Shown here: positions 8,325 to 18,012 of the stretch, in pieces | Numbering within the stretch: the stretch's first letter is position 1 | How the letters are laid out: each line of letters starts with the position of its first letter | Assembly (NCBI GenBank): GCA_029263725.1 | Contig: JAJUFS010000011.1 | Location: 1-33,030, forward strand | Direction: 5' to 3' | Length of the DNA stretch: 33,030 nt | Origin: Gammaproteobacteria bacterium | Lineage (GTDB): Bacteria; Pseudomonadota; Gammaproteobacteria; Natronospirales; JAJUFS01 | Position numbers and translations under genes: made by a program | The notes under the pieces: model-generated | Database searches by the model: none | Told to the model about the DNA's origin: nothing | The model's input: only the letters and a program-made list of their open reading frames with translations

Positions 8325-9746
8325 ATGAACATCCGCATTCCCGACTTTTCCCAGGTCCGCGTGCTGGTCGCGGGCGACGTCATGTTCGACCGCTACTGGT
8401 ATGGCGCGACCGGAAGAATTTCTCCCGAGGCGCCGGTGCCGGTGGTGAAGGTGGAGCAGGAGGAAGGCCGTCCGGGCGGCGCGGGCAACGTCGCCGCCAA
8501 CATCGTCAGCCTCGGCGGGCGGGCCACCGTGGTCGGTGCCGTCGGCCGCGATGAGGCCGCCGCGCGGCTGCGCAAGGCGCTGGGCGAGCGCGGCGTGGAT
8601 TGCGATTTCGTCGAGCTCGACGGCATCGAGACCACCACCAAGCTGCGCGTCATCAGCCGTCACCAGCAGCTCATCCGCCTGGATTTCGAAAGCACCGACC
8701 GCGACATCGACGCCGCGCTGTTCAACGCGCGCGCCGCGAGCGCGCTGCCCGGCCACCAGGTGCTGATTCTTTCCGACTACGCCAAGGGCACGCTGGGCGA
8801 TCCGCAGGCGCTGATCCGTGCGGCGCGCGAGGCCGGCGTGCCGGTGCTGGTCGATCCCAAGGGCCGCGACTTCCAGCGTTACCGCGGCGCCACCCTGCTG
8901 ACGCCCAATCTTTCCGAGTTCGAGGCCATCGTCGGGCCCTGCCGCGACGAGGACACGCTGGTGGAGAAGGCGCGCCGGCTGCGCGAGGAACTCGAGCTCG
9001 AGGCCCTGCTGGTCACTCGCAGCGAGCACGGCATGACGCTGGTCGCCAACGACGGCGTGCATCACCTGCCGGCGCAGGCGCTGGAAGTCTTTGACGTCAC
9101 CGGCGCCGGCGACACTGCCATCGCCGTGCTGGCGGCGGGGCTGGCCGCGGGCCTGCCGCTGCCCGATGCCGCCGCGCTCGGCAATTTCGCCGCCGGCCTC
9201 GTGGTCGCGCGGCTGGGCGCGGCGAGCGTCACGCCCACCGAGCTCAAGCTCGCCGTCAAGCATCGCACCGGGGGCGCCACCGGCATCCTCGAGGAAGACG
9301 AGCTGGTCGAGGCGGTGCGCGACGCGCGCCAGCGCGGCGAGCGCGTGGTGATGACCAATGGCTGCTTCGACATCCTGCATGCCGGCCACGTCGCCTACCT
9401 GCAGGAAGCGCGCGCGCTGGGGGACCGCCTGGTCGTCGCGGTCAACACCGATGAATCCGTGCGCCGTCTCAAGGGCCCCGAGCGGCCGATCGTGCCGCTC
9501 GCGCAGCGCATGGCGGTGCTCGAGGCACTGGACGCGGTGGACTGGGTGGTGCCGTTCGGCACCGACACGCCGCGCGAGCTCATCGCCAGGGTGAAGCCCG
9601 ACATTCTCGTGAAGGGCGGCGATTACCGGCCCGAGGAAATCGCCGGCTATGAAGAAGTGATCCAGGCGGGCGGCGAGGTTCGCGTGCTGCACTTCGAGGA
9701 AGGCATCTCGACCACCGGGATCATCAGCCGCATACGAAGTCTCTGA
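8325..9746 (+). CDS. hldE: Bifunctional heptose-7-phosphate kinase / heptose-1-phosphate adenylyltransferase
   Basis: HldE carries out two steps of ADP-heptose synthesis for the LPS inner core in the cytosol. The N-terminal ribokinase (PfkB) domain spans about residues 1-315 and includes [13 protein letters not shown], the glycine-rich [11 protein letters not shown] and the catalytic GAGDT near 260. The C-terminal nucleotidyltransferase domain has [17 protein letters not shown] (HAGH about 352-355) and [17 protein letters not shown]. At 473 residues it matches the usual length of about 475. ATG 8325 (MNIRIPDF) is the family-like start; the ORF is open 12 codons further. It is followed after one base (TGA C ATG) by waaA, so the two are almost certainly co-transcribed and coupled. 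Confidence 0.95.
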   Translation: MNIRIPDFSQVRVLVAGDVMFDRYWYGATGRISPEAPVPVVKVEQEEGRPGGAGNVAANIVSLGGRATVVGAVGRDEAAARLRKALGERGVDCDFVELDGIETTTKLRVISRHQQLIRLDFESTDRDIDAALFNARAASALPGHQVLILSDYAKGTLGDPQALIRAAREAGVPVLVDPKGRDFQRYRGATLLTPNLSEFEAIVGPCRDEDTLVEKARRLREELELEALLVTRSEHGMTLVANDGVHHLPAQALEVFDVTGAGDTAIAVLAAGLAAGLPLPDAAALGNFAAGLVVARLGAASVTPTELKLAVKHRTGGATGILEEDELVEAVRDARQRGERVVMTNGCFDILHAGHVAYLQEARALGDRLVVAVNTDESVRRLKGPERPIVPLAQRMAVLEALDAVDWVVPFGTDTPRELIARVKPDILVKGGDYRPEEIAGYEEVIQAGGEVRVLHFEEGISTTGIISRIRSL

Positions 9747-9747
9747 C

Positions 9748-11013
9748 ATGCGCAGCCTGTACAACCTGCTGCTGATCCTGCTGCTGCCGCTGTTCCTGGT
9801 GATCGCCGCGGTGCGCGCCAAGCGGCAGACCGGCAGCTGGGGCCCGGTGCGCGGCCGGCTCGGCCTGGTGAGCGTCCAGTCCGGCGACAACGTCTTCTGG
9901 GTGCATGCCTCTTCCGTCGGCGAGATGCAGGCGGCCGTGCCGCTGGTCAAGGCGCTGGCCGCAGGGTATCCCGAGGCGCGTCTCATCGTCACCAGCTTCA
10001 CCGCGAGCGGCATGCAGCGTGCCCGCGCCGCCTTCGGCGAGACCGTCGAGATCGCGCCGCTGCCCTACGACCTGCCGCTGTTCAACCGCCTGTTCCTGGA
10101 GCGTGTTCGGCCGCGCGTGCTGATCGTCATGGAAACCGAGGTCTGGCCGAACCTGTTCCGCCAGGCCGCGGCCCGCGACATCCCGGTGCTGCTGGTGTCC
10201 GCGCGCATGACCGAGAAGAGCGCAAGGCGCTACGCGCGCATCAGCCGCCTGGTGCGCGATGCGCTCGCCGCGGTGCGCTACGTCGGCGCGCAGAGCGCCC
10301 GCGACGGCGAGCGCTTCCGTAGCCTGGGCGTGCCGCGCGAGCGCGTCACCGTGAGCGGCAACCTCAAGTTCGACATTCCCGAATCCGCCGAGACCCGCGA
10401 GCAGGGCCAGGCGCTGCGCGGCCTGCTGTTCGCCGGCGCCCAGGTGCTGGTCGCCGCCAGCACCCGCGTGGGCGAGGACGAGATCGTGCTGGACGCCTTC
10501 CGGCAGGTGCGACGGCGGCATCCGGATGCGCGGCTGGTCATCGTGCCGCGGCATCCCGAGCGCGGCGCGGCCATCGTGGCCCTGGCGCGCGAGGCGGGCT
10601 TCAGCGTTGCGCAGCGCTCGGTTGACGAGCCCGCCGCGCTCGCCGACGTGCATGTCATCGACACCATCGGCGAACTGAACGCCTTCTATGCCGCGGCGGA
10701 CGCCTGCTTCGTCGGCGGCAGCCTGGTGCCGGTCGGCGGCCACAACCTGCTGGAACCGGCCTCGCTTGGCATTCCCATCGTCACCGGCACGCATCACTTC
10801 GCCACCCCGGACATCTTCCGGGAGATGCGCGAGGCCGAGGCGATCATGGTGGCACGCGACGCGGCTTCGCTGGCGCATGCCTGGAACGAGCTGCTCGATG
10901 ATCCGGTGCTGCGTGACGAGCTCGGCCAGACGGCGCGCGCCATCGTCGAGCGCAACCGCGGCGCGCTCGCCGCGGTGATGCGCGACCTGCAGCCCTTCCT
11001 TCCCGCGGCCTGA
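9748..11013 (+). CDS. waaA: Kdo transferase (lipid IVA 3-deoxy-D-manno-octulosonic acid transferase)
   Basis: WaaA (KdtA, GT30) transfers Kdo from CMP-Kdo to lipid IVA at the cytosolic face of the inner membrane. The 421-residue length is normal. An N-terminal membrane anchor (LYNLLLILLLPLFLVIAAV) is followed by WVHASSVGEMQAAVPLV (the family's acceptor-binding Glu), VMETEVWPNLFRQ, VSGNLKFD, VPRHPER and VGGSLVPVGGHNLLEPA. All are hallmark segments of the family. Since kdkA lies in the same locus, this WaaA may be monofunctional, as in Haemophilus; sequence alone does not prove it. It follows hldE by one base. No terminator is seen directly after it; the nearest is about 190 bases downstream. 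Confidence 0.95.
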   Translation: MRSLYNLLLILLLPLFLVIAAVRAKRQTGSWGPVRGRLGLVSVQSGDNVFWVHASSVGEMQAAVPLVKALAAGYPEARLIVTSFTASGMQRARAAFGETVEIAPLPYDLPLFNRLFLERVRPRVLIVMETEVWPNLFRQAAARDIPVLLVSARMTEKSARRYARISRLVRDALAAVRYVGAQSARDGERFRSLGVPRERVTVSGNLKFDIPESAETREQGQALRGLLFAGAQVLVAASTRVGEDEIVLDAFRQVRRRHPDARLVIVPRHPERGAAIVALAREAGFSVAQRSVDEPAALADVHVIDTIGELNAFYAAADACFVGGSLVPVGGHNLLEPASLGIPIVTGTHHFATPDIFREMREAEAIMVARDAASLAHAWNELLDDPVLRDELGQTARAIVERNRGALAAVMRDLQPFLPAA

Positions 11014-11017
11014 CGGG

Positions 11018-11152
11018 TTACTCCGCCGGGCCAGCCCCGAGATCGGCGGCGGTCAGTACCCGGCGTGCCGCCAGGATCGTCTCCAGCGGACCGGTTTCGT
11101 TGCAGCCCCAGGCAGGGATGCCGTCCTCGCGCCGGTAGCCGCACAGCTTCAC
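11018..11152 (-). CDS. Short coding-like ORF, possible gene remnant
   Basis: A 44-codon minus-strand frame (GTG start, TAA stop, not in the ORF track) reads MKLCGYRREDGIPAWGCNET and onward to LTAADLGAGPAE. Its codon choice and G/C third positions look like real coding sequence. The same frame stays open about 27 codons upstream without an ATG, into the bidirectional terminator, suggesting the tail of a once longer gene. I do not recognise the family. An AGAAG stretch precedes the GTG. It overlaps nothing else. Confidence 0.3.
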   Translation of the reverse strand: MKLCGYRREDGIPAWGCNETGPLETILAARRVLTAADLGAGPAE

Positions 11153-11203
11153 GCCATCTTCTGCCAGTACCAGGCGCCGGGTGCTGGATGCGTAGAACCC
11201 AAA

Positions 11204-11237
11204 ATGAAAAACGCGGCCGGATGGCCGCGTTTTTCAT
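11204..11237. terminator. Perfect bidirectional terminator between waaA and tolC
   Basis: Two 15-base arms (ATGAAAAACGCGGCC and its exact reverse complement) enclose a GGAT loop. A-runs on one side and T-runs on the other make it work in both directions. It lies 13 bases beyond the tolC stop and would also stop transcripts arriving from waaA. Confidence 0.85.
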
Positions 11238-11249
11238 GGAGTGGCTGTG

Positions 11250-12677
11250 TCAGCCGTTGTCGACGGTTTCCGTCATGCCGGCGGACTCTTCCATCCACTG
11301 CGCGATCTGCTCCACGTCCTGCACGGAGAGGATGCCGGCGGCCTGCTTGAGGCGCAGGTTGTTGAGCAGGTAGTCGTAGCGGGCGCGCTGGTAGGCGACC
11401 AGGGCCTGCAGCTCGTTGCGGCGCGCGTCCAGCACGTCCACCGCGGTGCGCGTGCCGACCTCGTAGCCCGCCTCGGTGGCGCGCAGCGCGGTCTGCGCGG
11501 AACGGTAGGCCTGGCGCAGCGCCTCGACGCGCGAGATATCGGAGATCACGCCGAGATAGGTGTCGCGCGCAGTCGCCTCGGCGTTGCGCATGGCCTGGAC
11601 CAGCGTCGAGCGGGCCGCGCTGGTGCGGTAGGCCGCGGCACGGGTCTGGCTGCTGGTGGCGCCGCCCGAGAACAGCGGGATGCTGAACTCGACGCCGACG
11701 TAGTCCTGGGTGGAGCGGCTGTCCAGCGGCGGCAGCGTGCCGCCGAAGTAGCTGCTGCGCGTCGTACTGTCGGTCTCGGTACGGCGGGCGACGAGATCCA
11801 CTGTCGGCAGGTGGCCGCTGCGGGCGATGTCGGTTTCCGCTTCGGCGGATTCCACCGCGAAGCGGTTGGCGATCACGGTGAGGTTCTGCTCCAGCGCACG
11901 CTGCACCCATTCGTCCGCGGATTCCGGCTGCGGCGAGGCCAGCGGCATGTCGGCCTTGGGACGAGCCACCTGGTCGACGTACTCGCCGATGATGGCGCGC
12001 AGGTTCTCGCGGGCGGTGTTGAGGGTGCGCTCGGCCGCGATCATTTCCGCGGTCGCCTGGTCGAAGGCCGCCTGCGATTCCTGCACGTCGGTGATCGCAA
12101 TCAGGCCGACGTCGAAACGGCGGCGGGTCTGGTCGAGCTGCTGGCCGATGGCCTCTCGATTGATGCGCGCGGCTTCCAGGCTGTCCTGCGCGGCGAGCAG
12201 GTTGAAGTAGCGCTCTGCGACACGGACGATCAGGTTCTGCTGGGCGGCGGTGAATTCCGCCTCGGCGCGCGCCACATCGGCGCTCGCGCGGCTGATTTCC
12301 TTCACGCGCGACCAGTTGAAGATGGTCTGGCGCAGGTTGAGGCTGGCGTTCCAGCCATCGGAATCGCGCATCGAGTCGATGCCGGGGATGACCTGCACGC
12401 TGCCGTCGTCCTGGAAGTTGACCTCGTCACTGGTGGAGTCGGTCTCGTTGAGCAGGGTGTAGCTGCCGTTGATCGAGATCTGCGGCAGGTAGGCGGCGCG
12501 GGCCTGCGGGCTGGCTTCCGCCGCGGCTCGGAAGTTGCCTTCGGCGATGGCGATCTCGGGATCGTTCTGCTGCGCCAGACGATAGACGTCGAGCAGGTCC
12601 GCGGCCATGGCCGGGACCGCGGCGAACGTGCTGCCAAGCAGCGCGCCGATGATCAGGGAGAGTTTCCTGTTCGTCAT
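11250..12677 (-). CDS. tolC: TolC-family outer-membrane efflux/secretion channel
   Basis: TolC forms the outer-membrane exit duct for RND and ABC efflux pumps and type I secretion. The 475-residue protein has a Sec signal peptide (LIIGALLGSTFAAVPAMA, cut before ADLLDVYRLA). It also shows the internally duplicated outer-membrane efflux repeat typical of the family, with DLLDVYRLAQQNDPEI at the N-terminus and ALEQNLTVIANRFAVESAE about 230 residues later, each followed by long coiled-coil segments rich in Ala, Glu and Arg. ATG 12677 is chosen over the longer ORF start because the signal peptide begins there and a promoter lies upstream. Its neighbours, a Pcm-like methyltransferase and a rhodanese, often sit beside tolC in proteobacteria. 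No inner-membrane pump is present here. Confidence 0.92.
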   Translation of the reverse strand: MTNRKLSLIIGALLGSTFAAVPAMAADLLDVYRLAQQNDPEIAIAEGNFRAAAEASPQARAAYLPQISINGSYTLLNETDSTSDEVNFQDDGSVQVIPGIDSMRDSDGWNASLNLRQTIFNWSRVKEISRASADVARAEAEFTAAQQNLIVRVAERYFNLLAAQDSLEAARINREAIGQQLDQTRRRFDVGLIAITDVQESQAAFDQATAEMIAAERTLNTARENLRAIIGEYVDQVARPKADMPLASPQPESADEWVQRALEQNLTVIANRFAVESAEAETDIARSGHLPTVDLVARRTETDSTTRSSYFGGTLPPLDSRSTQDYVGVEFSIPLFSGGATSSQTRAAAYRTSAARSTLVQAMRNAEATARDTYLGVISDISRVEALRQAYRSAQTALRATEAGYEVGTRTAVDVLDARRNELQALVAYQRARYDYLLNNLRLKQAAGILSVQDVEQIAQWMEESAGMTETVDNG

Positions 12678-12717
12678 GTGGGTCGTCCTGATACGGGTTG
12701 TTCGGGGTAAGGTGTTA

Positions 12718-12751
12718 TAGTGCAATATATCACTAGCACGATGAGTTGCAA
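12718..12751 (-). promoter_or_regulatory. tolC promoter with overlapping dyad
   Basis: On the minus strand TTGCAA (12746-12751) and TATATT (12724-12729) are 16 bases apart. The -10 lies within an inverted repeat, TAGTG...CACTA (12718-12735, 8-base centre), a plausible repressor site. This gives tolC its own promoter in addition to any read-through from the rhodanese gene. Confidence 0.6.
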
Positions 12752-12754
12752 ACC

Positions 12755-13078
12755 TCAATAACGCGGCATTTGCGGCTCCAGCAGCCGCGCCCAGGCGTCG
12801 ATGCCGCCGGCCAGGTTGGCAAGATCGCCGAAGCCTTGCATTTGCAGCATGCAGGCGGCGTGCCAGCTTCTCAACCCATGGTGGCAGTACACAAGGACAG
12901 GCAGGGCGCGATTAAGTTCAGTCCAGCGTTGCGGGAGTTCACCCAGCGGGATCAGCGTGGCGCCGGGCAGGTGGACCAGTTCGTATTCCCAGTGTTCGCG
13001 GACGTCCAGCAGCTGTCCGCGGCCGCCGTTCAGCCATTCCCTGGCTTGCAGCGGGCCGAGCTGCTGGACGGCGCTCAT
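12755..13078 (-). CDS. Single-domain rhodanese-like sulfurtransferase
   Basis: This 107-residue protein is one rhodanese domain of GlpE/PspE size: LLDVREHWEYELVHLPGATLIPLGEL at residues 23-48, the active-site loop CHHGLRS at 65-71 with catalytic Cys65, and the family's C-terminal LAGGIDAWAR. Rhodaneses carry sulfane sulfur on that Cys. There is no signal peptide, so it should be cytosolic. It starts two bases after the stop of the Pcm-like gene, so those two form an operon. The substrate is unknown. Two histidines follow the Cys in place of the more common R/K-x pattern. Confidence 0.85.
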   Translation of the reverse strand: MSAVQQLGPLQAREWLNGGRGQLLDVREHWEYELVHLPGATLIPLGELPQRWTELNRALPVLVYCHHGLRSWHAACMLQMQGFGDLANLAGGIDAWARLLEPQMPRY

Positions 13079-13080
13079 TC

Positions 13081-13755
13081 TCAGAAGGGGAAGCGCTGCG
13101 GGTTCCAGGCATTGACCAGCGGCGGCACCACGGTGTCGAACAGGCTGGCGATGGCCCAGTCATTCTCGCCGGTGCGGGTATGAAGCTGCGCTTCCATGAC
13201 CTGGTCCTGGCCCACGATCGCGAGCAGCCGGCCGTTCGGCTTGAGGCGCTGCCGGAAGGAGTCATGCAGCACCGGCATGGAGCCCGTCACCACGATCACG
13301 TCGTACTGCTGCTCGAAGCCATCCAGCGTGGACGCGTCGCGGGTTTCCAGCGTGACGTTGTCGATGTCGAGCGCCTTGAGGTTGCGGGCGGCCCGCTGCG
13401 TGAACTGCTCGCGGATGTCCACGGAGTGGACCTGGCCGCCGAGGCCGGCCAGCAGGCTGGTGAAGTAACCGGTGCCCGTACCGACCTCGAGGATGCTGTC
13501 GCCGCGGGTGATGGCCAGCGCCTGGAGCATGCGGCCTTCGACCTTCGGTGCGAGCATCACTTCGCCTTCGCCGATCGGCACGTTCATGTCCGCGCAGGCC
13601 AGCGCGCGCATGCTGTCGGGAACGAAGCTTTCGCGCGGCACGACCTTCATCAGGTCGAGCACCGCCTGGTCGAATACCTCCCAGGTGCGGATCTGGCGCT
13701 CCACCATGTCTTCACGGATGCGGTCGAAATCGAGGCTGCGAGCTGCTTCGGTCAT
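13081..13755 (-). CDS. Protein-L-isoaspartate O-methyltransferase-like protein (Pcm family, atypical active site)
   Basis: The 224-residue protein has the Pcm fold: an N-terminal helix region (MVERQIRTWEVFDQAVLDLMKVVPRESFVP), SAM-binding motif I ILEVGTGTGYFTSLLA (88-103), then VHSVDIREQFTQRA and YDVIVVTG. True repair enzymes have a TISQP segment with an essential Ser before motif I. Here the equivalent stretch reads VMLAPKVEGRML (about 67-78), so that Ser is absent. It probably binds SAM but may not repair isoaspartate. Such diverged copies beside tolC are common in proteobacteria. ATG 13755 (MTEAARSLDF) is chosen; the open frame beyond it is non-homologous. It heads the minus-strand pcm-like/rhodanese operon and diverges from thiC. 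Confidence 0.82.
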   Translation of the reverse strand: MTEAARSLDFDRIREDMVERQIRTWEVFDQAVLDLMKVVPRESFVPDSMRALACADMNVPIGEGEVMLAPKVEGRMLQALAITRGDSILEVGTGTGYFTSLLAGLGGQVHSVDIREQFTQRAARNLKALDIDNVTLETRDASTLDGFEQQYDVIVVTGSMPVLHDSFRQRLKPNGRLLAIVGQDQVMEAQLHTRTGENDWAIASLFDTVVPPLVNAWNPQRFPF

Positions 13756-13821
13756 TTCAGAAAGTCCCGGAAATGCGTGAATACGCGGAAGAAATGAGAG
13801 GATGCAAATGGTATTGGCTGA

Positions 13822-15771
<1,950 letters not shown>

Positions 15772-15844
15772 ATTTCGCTTCGCACCGCAGGAGTTGCGGC
15801 TTGGGTGAGCGATGTGAACCCCGGGGATTCGAGAGGAGCCATGC

Positions 15845-16231
15845 ATGAAACGCTTGTGGACCATCATCGGCGTCTCGAACGTGGCTCGCAGTTTCGCCTG
15901 GTACCAGTCGCTGCTGGGCTTGCCGGAAACTCAGCCGGCCCATGAGCACTTCGGGCAGCTCAGGGACGAGGACGACACCGTCCTCATCTGCCTGCATCGC
16001 TGGGGCGATCACGAGCATCCGCCGCTGGCGAGTCCCGAACGTGCCGAGCCGGGGAACGGCTTGCTGCTGTTCTTCCGTGTCGATGATTTCGAGCGGGCAT
16101 TGGCGCGAGCCCGGATGCTGGTCCCGGCGCTCGCGGAGGAACCTCACGTCAATCCCGGCACCGGCACGCGCGAGTTCGCCTTGCGCGATCCGGACGGGTA
16201 TTACGTCATGGTCAGCGCTCTCGCTGACTGA
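15845..16231 (+). CDS. VOC-family (glyoxalase/bleomycin-resistance) protein
   Basis: The 128-residue protein has the two beta-alpha-beta-beta-beta halves of the vicinal oxygen chelate fold: IIGVSNVARSFAWYQSLLGLPE at the start, LLLFFRVDDFERALARARML in the middle, and the classic C-terminal REFALRDPDGYYVMVSA containing the usual metal-ligand Glu position. Members range from glyoxalases and dioxygenases to antibiotic-binding proteins, so the substrate cannot be inferred. A good ribosome-binding site (GAGAGGAG) precedes the ATG. It lies 73 bases after thiC with no terminator between, so read-through is possible, but it has no obvious link to thiamine. Confidence 0.8.
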   Translation: MKRLWTIIGVSNVARSFAWYQSLLGLPETQPAHEHFGQLRDEDDTVLICLHRWGDHEHPPLASPERAEPGNGLLLFFRVDDFERALARARMLVPALAEEPHVNPGTGTREFALRDPDGYYVMVSALAD

Positions 16232-16348
16232 GCGAGCGGAAGGGACCTCCTTACAGCTTGAAACATTCGGGCGAGTGCATGCGGATCGATACCACGTCCT
16301 GACCTGTCCAGATGACGTGGTCAAGCACTTCGAGGTTGAGTGTCTTCC

Positions 16349-16423
16349 ATGAATTATTCCATCATTCCCGAGTGTCCGGTCGTCGCTCGTCCCCTGTCGC
16401 AATGGCACGAGACCTGGTCATGA
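16349..16423 (+). other. 24-codon upstream ORF overlapping the next gene's start
   Basis: An ATG-started frame encodes MNYSIIPECPVVARPLSQWH and four more residues, and ends with a TGA inside ATGA at the start codon of the DUF998-like gene. The ribosome-binding site is weak and distant. It could couple translation of the membrane protein, or be chance. The rest of the gap from 16232 holds nothing I recognise. Confidence 0.3.
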
Positions 16424-17010
16424 AGCTCCTCGCGACCGTACTGGCGTTCCTGGCCGTCGCCTGGCTGATCGGAACGCTGCTCGTCTTCCAGCGCCGCAAG
16501 CTGTTCTACTCACCGGTGCGCCAGACCATCGGCGAGCTTGCCGAATTCGGCTTCCCGCCGTTCCGCGAGGTGTCGCGTCATGGTTTCCTGCCGACCGGCC
16601 TCCTGGTCATCGCTTTCTGTGCCAGCGCCGCGCTCGCGCTTGACGATGAAACCCTGCAACAGGCGCTCGCCCTGTATGCGCTCGTCGGCGTGAGCTACAT
16701 CGGTTGTGCATTCTTCCCTGTCGATTCCGGGGCGCCCATGACCGGCAGCTGGCGCAACAACATCCACATGATGTTCGCCATTGCCGGCTACCTGGGCGGC
16801 ATAGCCGCGCTGTACCTGCTGGAGCGCCATCTCGTCGCGGGCGGAAGGGAGGCGGCAGCCGCCGTGCTGCGCACGCTTGCCTTCGCGGTGATTGCCGGTG
16901 TGGTGTTGATGAACCAGGGCTGGCTGGCGCGCTGGCGCGGCGCCGTGCAACGCGTCGTCGAGCTTGCGCTGTTCAGCGCCATGCCGCTGTTCGTGCTCCT
17001 GTTCCTGTGA
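16420..17010 (+). CDS. DUF998-like integral membrane protein
   Basis: The 196-residue protein is almost wholly hydrophobic, with about six membrane segments (for example LLATVLAFLAVAWLIGTLLVF, GFLPTGLLVIAFCASAALAL, MMFAIAGYLGGIAALYLL, LFSAMPLFVLLFL). The loop FFPVDSGAPMTGSWRNNIHMMF has the Pro-Asp and conserved His spacing seen in DUF998 proteins. Function is unknown for the family. ATG 16420 (MKLLATV) is chosen because the hydrophobic segment begins there and it overlaps the upstream short ORF; ATG 16402 is an alternative, and the longer ORF start at 16312 looks non-coding. It has no evident operon partner. Confidence 0.65.
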   Translation: MKLLATVLAFLAVAWLIGTLLVFQRRKLFYSPVRQTIGELAEFGFPPFREVSRHGFLPTGLLVIAFCASAALALDDETLQQALALYALVGVSYIGCAFFPVDSGAPMTGSWRNNIHMMFAIAGYLGGIAALYLLERHLVAGGREAAAAVLRTLAFAVIAGVVLMNQGWLARWRGAVQRVVELALFSAMPLFVLLFL

Positions 17011-17125
17011 TCAGGGAGTTGACCGCGAACAAGACGTATTGGAGGTTTCGAAGTCGATTCCCACGCCAAGGCGCACCTGATATCAGTCAGGCTCGTGTTG
17101 GCCTTCGTCAAGGGCGAAACAGCTG

Positions 17126-17872
17126 ATGAAGAAAGTCATGCTTGTTACAGGTGGAAGCCGAGGCATCGGCGCTGCGACATCCTTGCTTGCCGCTCAGGCG
17201 GGATACCACGTTGCCGTGAACTACAGAGTGAATGAAGACGCGGCAAGCGAGGTGGTGGCAACGATCAAGAAACAAGGCGGCACCGCGATTGCGGTCAGCG
17301 CAGACGTTGCGGTCGAGGAAGACATTGTCCGGATGTTCCGTGAGGTGGATGAGAAACTGGGGCCCATCACCGCCCTTGTCAACAACGCGGGCATTCTTCA
17401 GAAGCAATGCAAGGTCATTGATCTCGACGGGCCGAGGTTGCAGCGGATCCTTGCCGTCAATGCAATCGGTCCCATGCTCTGCTCGCGCGAGGCGATCAAG
17501 CGCATGGCGCGAAGCAGCGGCGGGAACGGAGGTGCGATCGTCAACATATCCTCGACGGCGATCAAGCACGGCGGTGCCTTCGAGTATGCCGATTATGCCG
17601 CTTCGAAAGGCGCCGTGGAGGTGTTCACGCTGGGGCTCGCCAGGGAAGTTGTCTCCGAGGGCATCAGGGTCAACGCCGTACGGCCGGGAAGCGTGCATAC
17701 GGATATTCATGCCGACGGCGGGGAGTCCGCCCGCGTTGACCGGATCAAGGATGATATTCCGTTGAAGCGGGGCGGCCAGCCCGAGGAGATCGCAAGGGCG
17801 GTGCTTTGGCTGCTTTCCGATGCAGCGTCTTATTGCACGGGTTCGATACTTGATGTTTCCGGAGGGAAGTAA
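17126..17872 (+). CDS. Short-chain dehydrogenase/reductase (SDR, classical)
   Basis: This 248-residue protein is a classical SDR: the cofactor motif TGGSRGIG near residues 8-15, VNNAGIL near 86-92, catalytic Ser in NISSTAIKHGG and the YxxxK pair in YADYAASKGAVEV, then VRPGSVHTDIH and the C-terminal LDVSGGK. The sequence resembles 3-oxoacyl-ACP reductase or glucose-1-dehydrogenase-like members. The residue after the first strand (VNYRVNEDAA) lacks an acidic terminus, favouring NADP(H); this is inference. The substrate is unknown. The gene looks slightly less GC-rich than its neighbours, which may mean recent acquisition, though weakly. AGGGCG about ten bases upstream can act as ribosome-binding site. 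Confidence 0.88.
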   Translation: MKKVMLVTGGSRGIGAATSLLAAQAGYHVAVNYRVNEDAASEVVATIKKQGGTAIAVSADVAVEEDIVRMFREVDEKLGPITALVNNAGILQKQCKVIDLDGPRLQRILAVNAIGPMLCSREAIKRMARSSGGNGGAIVNISSTAIKHGGAFEYADYAASKGAVEVFTLGLAREVVSEGIRVNAVRPGSVHTDIHADGGESARVDRIKDDIPLKRGGQPEEIARAVLWLLSDAASYCTGSILDVSGGK

Positions 17873-17958
17873 CCGGGCATCCATGAGGTCGTTCACTTTT
17901 TTTGTTCCGGAAGACAGGCGTCAATCCCCGTTTCCCATTTCTGGATCGAAATTTCCGC

Positions 17959-17989
17959 TTGACCCTGACGTTGCGTGACCCCGCAGAGT
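17959..17989 (+). promoter_or_regulatory. MerR-type promoter with 19-base spacer
   Basis: TTGACC (17959-17964) and CAGAGT (17984-17989) are separated by 19 bases, longer than the optimal 17, and the spacer holds an imperfect dyad CCTGACGTTGCGTGACC. Overlong spacers with a central dyad are the hallmark of MerR-family activated promoters. This fits autoregulation of the MerR gene that starts 23 bases downstream. Confidence 0.55.
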
Positions 17990-18012
17990 GCGCTCCCGGA
18001 GGCGATCGGAAC

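Noticed and set aside
17077-17086. Perfect palindrome CTGATATCAG upstream of the SDR gene
   Set aside because: Ten-base palindromes occur by chance at this scale, and no promoter elements lie at a fitting distance.
17902-18012. Upstream TTG start for the full-length MerR gene
   Set aside because: The extension covers the probable promoter and has no similarity to MerR N-termini.
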